NCBI RefSeq assembly: GCF_003862475.1 | Contig: NZ_RRCO01000007.1 | Span: forward strand, 62,001-126,000 | Source: Lachnoanaerobaculum gingivalis | Lineage (GTDB): Bacteria; Bacillota; Clostridia; Lachnospirales; Lachnospiraceae | Direction of reading: 5' to 3' | Length of the DNA stretch: 64,000 nt | Part shown: positions 60,573 through 64,000 of the stretch, in pieces | Layout of the letters: every line of letters begins with the position of its first letter | Position numbering within the stretch: the stretch's first letter is position 1 | Position numbers and translations under genes: made by a program | Notes under the pieces: generated by a model | The model's database searches: none | Seen by the model: only the letters and a program-made list of their open reading frames with translations | What the model was told of the DNA's origin: nothing

Positions 60573-63254
60573 TTATTGCTTTGCGGCACTCTCATCCCAG
60601 ATTCCGTCAGATTTGAGAAGATATCCGTCAGGTGTTCTCTGATTCTTTAGCATCCTTCCCTGAGCACCGTCTGAAACTGTATTAAAATAATACCATTTTC
60701 TGTCAATCTGATGCCATCCTGTTCTCATAGCTCCTCTGGTTCCGTCAGATATAGGATTCATATAATACCATTCGCCATTTCCGTCTTCCAGCCATCCGTC
60801 ACACATAGCACCTGATGAGTCCATAAAATACCACTTATCGTCAACATTTGCCCAGCCTGTCACCATATCTCCTTTTTCATTAAAGAGATACCATTTATCT
60901 GATAGAAATGCCCATGCGGATTTTGCCTGTGTTCCGTCTACATCAAGCTGCCATATATTTCCTACCTGCTTCCAGCTGCCTCTATCATATCTTTTTCCAT
61001 TGGTCTGTACATAGGAATAACTGCCTGAAGATGCATTACTGCTTCTAAGTTTTTTACTTTTATTGCGATTATTGGAATCTCCTGAATCACTGCCGCCCGA
61101 TCTGCCCGAACTTCTTTTTGATCTCCTTGAATTTCCGCTGTCCTGATCTGATGTGGAAGGTGTTACAATATCACTCTGTCTTGCCCCTGACGGTGTTGCA
61201 ATTCCGGTATTTCCCGCTCCGGTATTTCCGCCTCCGACATTTCCTGCTCCGGCATTTCCGCCTCCTGTATTTCCCGCTCCGCCTGTGGAACTTCCCGCCT
61301 GTACCTGTAATGTAAATTTCTCCGTATAAGCTCTTGCTCCGGAGTCAATTGCCTGCACATTTAAGCTGATGCTTGACTCTAAAGAGGCATCCACACTCAC
61401 TCCGTCTTTCAACTTCAACTTTCCTTCAGAATTTACCTCAAATCGTGAATCACTTACATTATAGGTATGTGTATCACCTACATTAAGATCAAGAGTTGTA
61501 AGTTTACCTACAATTTCTCCCGGTCTTCCTGCTATCAGAATATTATTATCAATTGTGATTTTTTTAGGAGGCTGATTCTTCGGTCTTGTAACTTCCACTG
61601 TAAAAGCTTTTGTGTAAGAAGCACCCAGTACATCTGTCGCCGTTACATTAAGAGTTATATTTGCCACAGAGCCGAAGGGTATATAATTATCACCTTTTAA
61701 GCGCAACAGATTATCATATACTATCTCAAAGCGCTCATCATCCACGGTATAAGTATGTACATCTCCGGCATCAGGATCTGTTGTATTTAAAAGACCTACT
61801 TCTGCCAGATATTCATCACTGTAGATAAAAAGAGGATTAAGTGTGATATCGGTCGGCGCATGATTTGCATAGTTTACCGGCAGTGTTGGAGGGCTGGTAG
61901 CATCTTCCGCATTTCCTGCTTTATCAGTATACTGAACACGCACTGTGATCTCTTTTCCCGTATCGGCGGCTGTCGGTATATAGCTTGACTGTGTAGCGCC
62001 GGCAATTGCTGTTCCGTCAGCATACCACTGATAAGAAGAAATTGCTGTAGCCGGAACCCATACCACATTGTGGACATGAAGATCTCCGTAATCACCGTCA
62101 TATACCTTGGCTTTAAGTGTCTGTCCTGCATGTGCAATACCTCTAATATATACAGCTGCCTTAAAGGTATTATTTTGAATTACATTGCTGCTCTCTCCTG
62201 TAGTATCAACTACATTACCTCCGTAGATGGTATTACCTCTGACTATTACATTTCTTGTCGGGTGGCGTCCGTCATTACGAAGCCTGATGCCCCAATGCGT
62301 ATCATTTTCTGTGATACTTTGATCATGATAGATAGTATTACCGGTAACTTCGCCGCTTTGTATACCTACAAGATTTATAGCAGTTTTATTACCACGTACT
62401 ATATTGTCTGCAAAGATAATATTTTCCGCAACACTGTTGGAATATTGATTGCTTACTACAAAACCGGTACTGCTTCCTTCAAATAAACAGTTTCGTATTT
62501 CAACACCGCTTACAATCGGATGATCTCCCTCAGGCTCTATATCAATTCCGGATTTTGGGGGAGTTCCGTCAGATCTTTTAAACTCGGATTCCAGTATTTT
62601 TACATTATGTCCTCCTACAATAGACATTCCCTGACGGCGGTTGTGATCACAGATAACTCTGTAAAGAGTAATATTTCTACTGTCCTCTCCTAAAAATACA
62701 CCATCTCCCCAAAATTCACCTGCATAGAGATCCTCAATAACTACATTGGTCGCATCTGTAATACGAACACCATATCCGGTCTGTCCCAGATTTCCGATAT
62801 GAGTATCACGGTCTCCTATAAGTTTACCACCCATGATATGTACATTATCCACATGAGTGATACTGAATATCTGATAGGATCTCTCCCCGTTTGGAATCGC
62901 CCTAAGTACCGCACCATTGGCCATTCGCACTATAATATTGCTTTTTAATACAAGTCCTGCTCTCTCATAGCTATACCCTGTCTGATGCAGAGTATTGATC
63001 ATATAGTTACCGGCAGGAATATCCACTATTCCTCCGCCTGCCGCAGAAACCGCATCAATGGCTCTTTGTATCGCCACAGTATCATCACTCACACCATCCG
63101 CCACTGCACCATAGGCCGCATCCCGGACATTTGCCACAAATCCTGTCACAGGATCCGGAACATAAACACCTGTAGATGCCTTTGCTCTCTGTGAAAAAAC
63201 ACCCATAAAGCAAACCAGCATCGGTATAAAGCGTACGAACCATTTTTTCTTCAA
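60573..63254 (-). CDS. Secreted beta-helix protein with cadherin-like and cell-wall-binding repeats
   Basis: An 893-residue exported protein. Start taken at TTG 63254: AGGAGG lies seven bases before it and it gives a clean signal peptide, MKKKWFVRFIPMLVCFMGVF to about residue 27. ATG 63260 is only one base from AGGAGG and GTG 63311 has no site. Residues about 37-345 are a Pectate_lyase_3-type right-handed beta-helix (DGVSDDTVAIQRAIDAVSAA, GGGIVDIPAGNYMI). Then follow an Ig-like region and two cadherin-like repeats (NHAPTDITLN, NQPPKKITID), a Gly/Ser/Arg-rich linker, and several cell-wall-binding repeats (DDKWYFMDSSGAMCDGWLED). Probably a surface polysaccharide-binding or -degrading protein held on the wall. 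Confidence 0.88.
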   Translation of the reverse strand: MKKKWFVRFIPMLVCFMGVFSQRAKASTGVYVPDPVTGFVANVRDAAYGAVADGVSDDTVAIQRAIDAVSAAGGGIVDIPAGNYMINTLHQTGYSYERAGLVLKSNIIVRMANGAVLRAIPNGERSYQIFSITHVDNVHIMGGKLIGDRDTHIGNLGQTGYGVRITDATNVVIEDLYAGEFWGDGVFLGEDSRNITLYRVICDHNRRQGMSIVGGHNVKILESEFKRSDGTPPKSGIDIEPEGDHPIVSGVEIRNCLFEGSSTGFVVSNQYSNSVAENIIFADNIVRGNKTAINLVGIQSGEVTGNTIYHDQSITENDTHWGIRLRNDGRHPTRNVIVRGNTIYGGNVVDTTGESSNVIQNNTFKAAVYIRGIAHAGQTLKAKVYDGDYGDLHVHNVVWVPATAISSYQWYADGTAIAGATQSSYIPTAADTGKEITVRVQYTDKAGNAEDATSPPTLPVNYANHAPTDITLNPLFIYSDEYLAEVGLLNTTDPDAGDVHTYTVDDERFEIVYDNLLRLKGDNYIPFGSVANITLNVTATDVLGASYTKAFTVEVTRPKNQPPKKITIDNNILIAGRPGEIVGKLTTLDLNVGDTHTYNVSDSRFEVNSEGKLKLKDGVSVDASLESSISLNVQAIDSGARAYTEKFTLQVQAGSSTGGAGNTGGGNAGAGNVGGGNTGAGNTGIATPSGARQSDIVTPSTSDQDSGNSRRSKRSSGRSGGSDSGDSNNRNKSKKLRSSNASSGSYSYVQTNGKRYDRGSWKQVGNIWQLDVDGTQAKSAWAFLSDKWYLFNEKGDMVTGWANVDDKWYFMDSSGAMCDGWLEDGNGEWYYMNPISDGTRGAMRTGWHQIDRKWYYFNTVSDGAQGRMLKNQRTPDGYLLKSDGIWDESAAKQ

Positions 63255-63382
63255 TTCCATACCTCCTTTTGGTATTGATAATAGACATTTGAGGAAGTCT
63301 CTTTTTTTCACGATGTCAGGAGCCTTCCTCCTTTGTCTGAAAATAAGTAGACAAAAAAAGAATGTAAAGACTTTATGCTAAA

Positions 63383-63411
63383 AGAATACTACCTTTATAT
63401 AAATGAGTCAA
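63383..63411 (-). promoter_or_regulatory. Promoter of the beta-helix protein gene
   Basis: TTGACT (63406-63411) and TATTCT (63383-63388) on the minus strand with a 17-base spacer. The leader of about 120 bases has a hairpin TTTGTCT/AGACAAA before the coding start. Confidence 0.7.
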
Positions 63412-63546
63412 GACGGAGTGCTTTTACATTTGCCATATATTTTCATATTTCCCCTGTATTTATATATTTTATAATATCGGAATCTCTTTCTTTTTTCTTA
63501 CCATTTCGAGTCTGATTCAAAATTTTTCTCATATTTTTCTGAGATG

Positions 63547-64000
63547 TTATCCGGTAATCTGTTCCAAATCCAAAATCATCGTGCAGAGCATCATATCCAT
63601 GAAACGTATTGTATCTATTAGTTCTTCACAGGTGTACTTTTCCTTTAGCTTCTGCTCAAGAATTCTATAAATAACCAGAGCTGTTATTCTACCTTTTCTG
63701 GATAGATATATAGGTCTGAATTTAAATTCGGTCTTCATGCGTGGTTGCCCCTGTTCAACAAATCGTTTTGGGTCATCGGCTCTGCTATTTGTAAGCTTAG
63801 ATGGTGACTCTACGTACTTCATTACTCTTTCAACTTGACGTTCTCTTATGGTTCTCTGATAATTACGATATTTGATGGAATAAGTAACAATAAGATGCTG
63901 TTCAAGGTTGTCCTCATTAATCCATCTGTCATTATAAAAAACCTTATCATAATCATCTTCCTCTTCAATCTCGAAATAATAGTTTGTGCAGTCGTAATAA
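63547..64000 (-). pseudogene. IS1634-type transposase, internally deleted, running off the window
   Basis: The frame is open from the right edge (YYDCTNYYFEIEEEDD) to residue ITG at 63547. An ATG-initiated part is only 91 residues, but the same frame continues upstream, so it is a fragment of a longer gene. YYDCTNYYFEIE, LEQHLIVTYSIKYRNYQRTI, RMKTEFKFRPIYL and LVIYRILEQKLKEKYTCEEL are typical of IS1634-type (IS4-superfamily) transposases, but they are too close together: segments are missing between YYFEIE and the LEQHLIVTYS block and between RKGRI and the final helix. Probably inactive. Confidence 0.75.

Noticed and set aside
61467-62486. Plus-strand open frames of 77 and 138 residues
   Set aside because: Antisense to the beta-helix protein gene, with Cys/Tyr/Ile-rich translations and no start signals.

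Overview
The window is a 64 kb stretch of low-GC chromosome from a Gram-positive anaerobe of the Clostridia, most likely a member of the Lachnospiraceae; an oral genus such as Lachnoanaerobaculum is a guess. The reasons are strong AGGAGG-type ribosome binding sites, many lipobox lipoproteins, HrcA/CIRCE-type control of groESL, a large Bacillus/Clostridium-type SRP RNA, family-2 GalT, and the mix of IS1380-, IS1182- and IS1634/IS4-type transposases. Almost everything lies on the minus strand. The main exception is a plus-strand block at 16.2-22.8 kb.

Left part (1-16 kb) is mostly core: a pfkA-hypothetical-gtrA-dusB operon running off the left edge; the SRP RNA gene with its promoter and terminator; a three-gene ABC importer (lipoprotein, fused permease, ATPase with a large insertion) resembling iron(III)-type importers; and a tight five-gene operon xpaC-telA-scrB-pth-mfd. 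From 16 to 23 kb a plus-strand accessory block holds a TetR regulator under two matching palindromes, a PEP-synthase/rifampicin-phosphotransferase-like enzyme, a MATE exporter, and a response regulator/histidine kinase pair. A complete IS1380-type element follows.

The middle (25-43 kb) is surface and signalling accessory DNA. It has a four-gene operon (Cthe_2159-like carbohydrate-binding lipoprotein, glycosyltransferase-GtrA fusion, phosphodiester glycosidase, small membrane protein), and beside it a doubly truncated copy of the first gene cut by an IS1182-type remnant. Next come two small hydrolase genes, two tandem DUF3298-type lipoproteins, a membrane-tethered LuxR-type regulator facing a small membrane protein gene, and a tightly coupled gene pair: a TM-TrkA-RyR protein and a TIR-TM-WD40-like protein. 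That pair is the best candidate for an undescribed signalling or defence system.

The right part (43-64 kb) has galT, an operon of YoaK, aldo-keto reductase and two half-size chromate transporters, then an expanded array of seven lipoproteins carrying eleven copies of one domain plus an SseB-like protein. After that come groES-groEL, a sodium-dependent SNF symporter, and a very large secreted beta-helix protein with cell-wall-binding repeats bordered by dead transposase fragments. No tRNA, rRNA 16S/23S/5S, or CRISPR array was seen.
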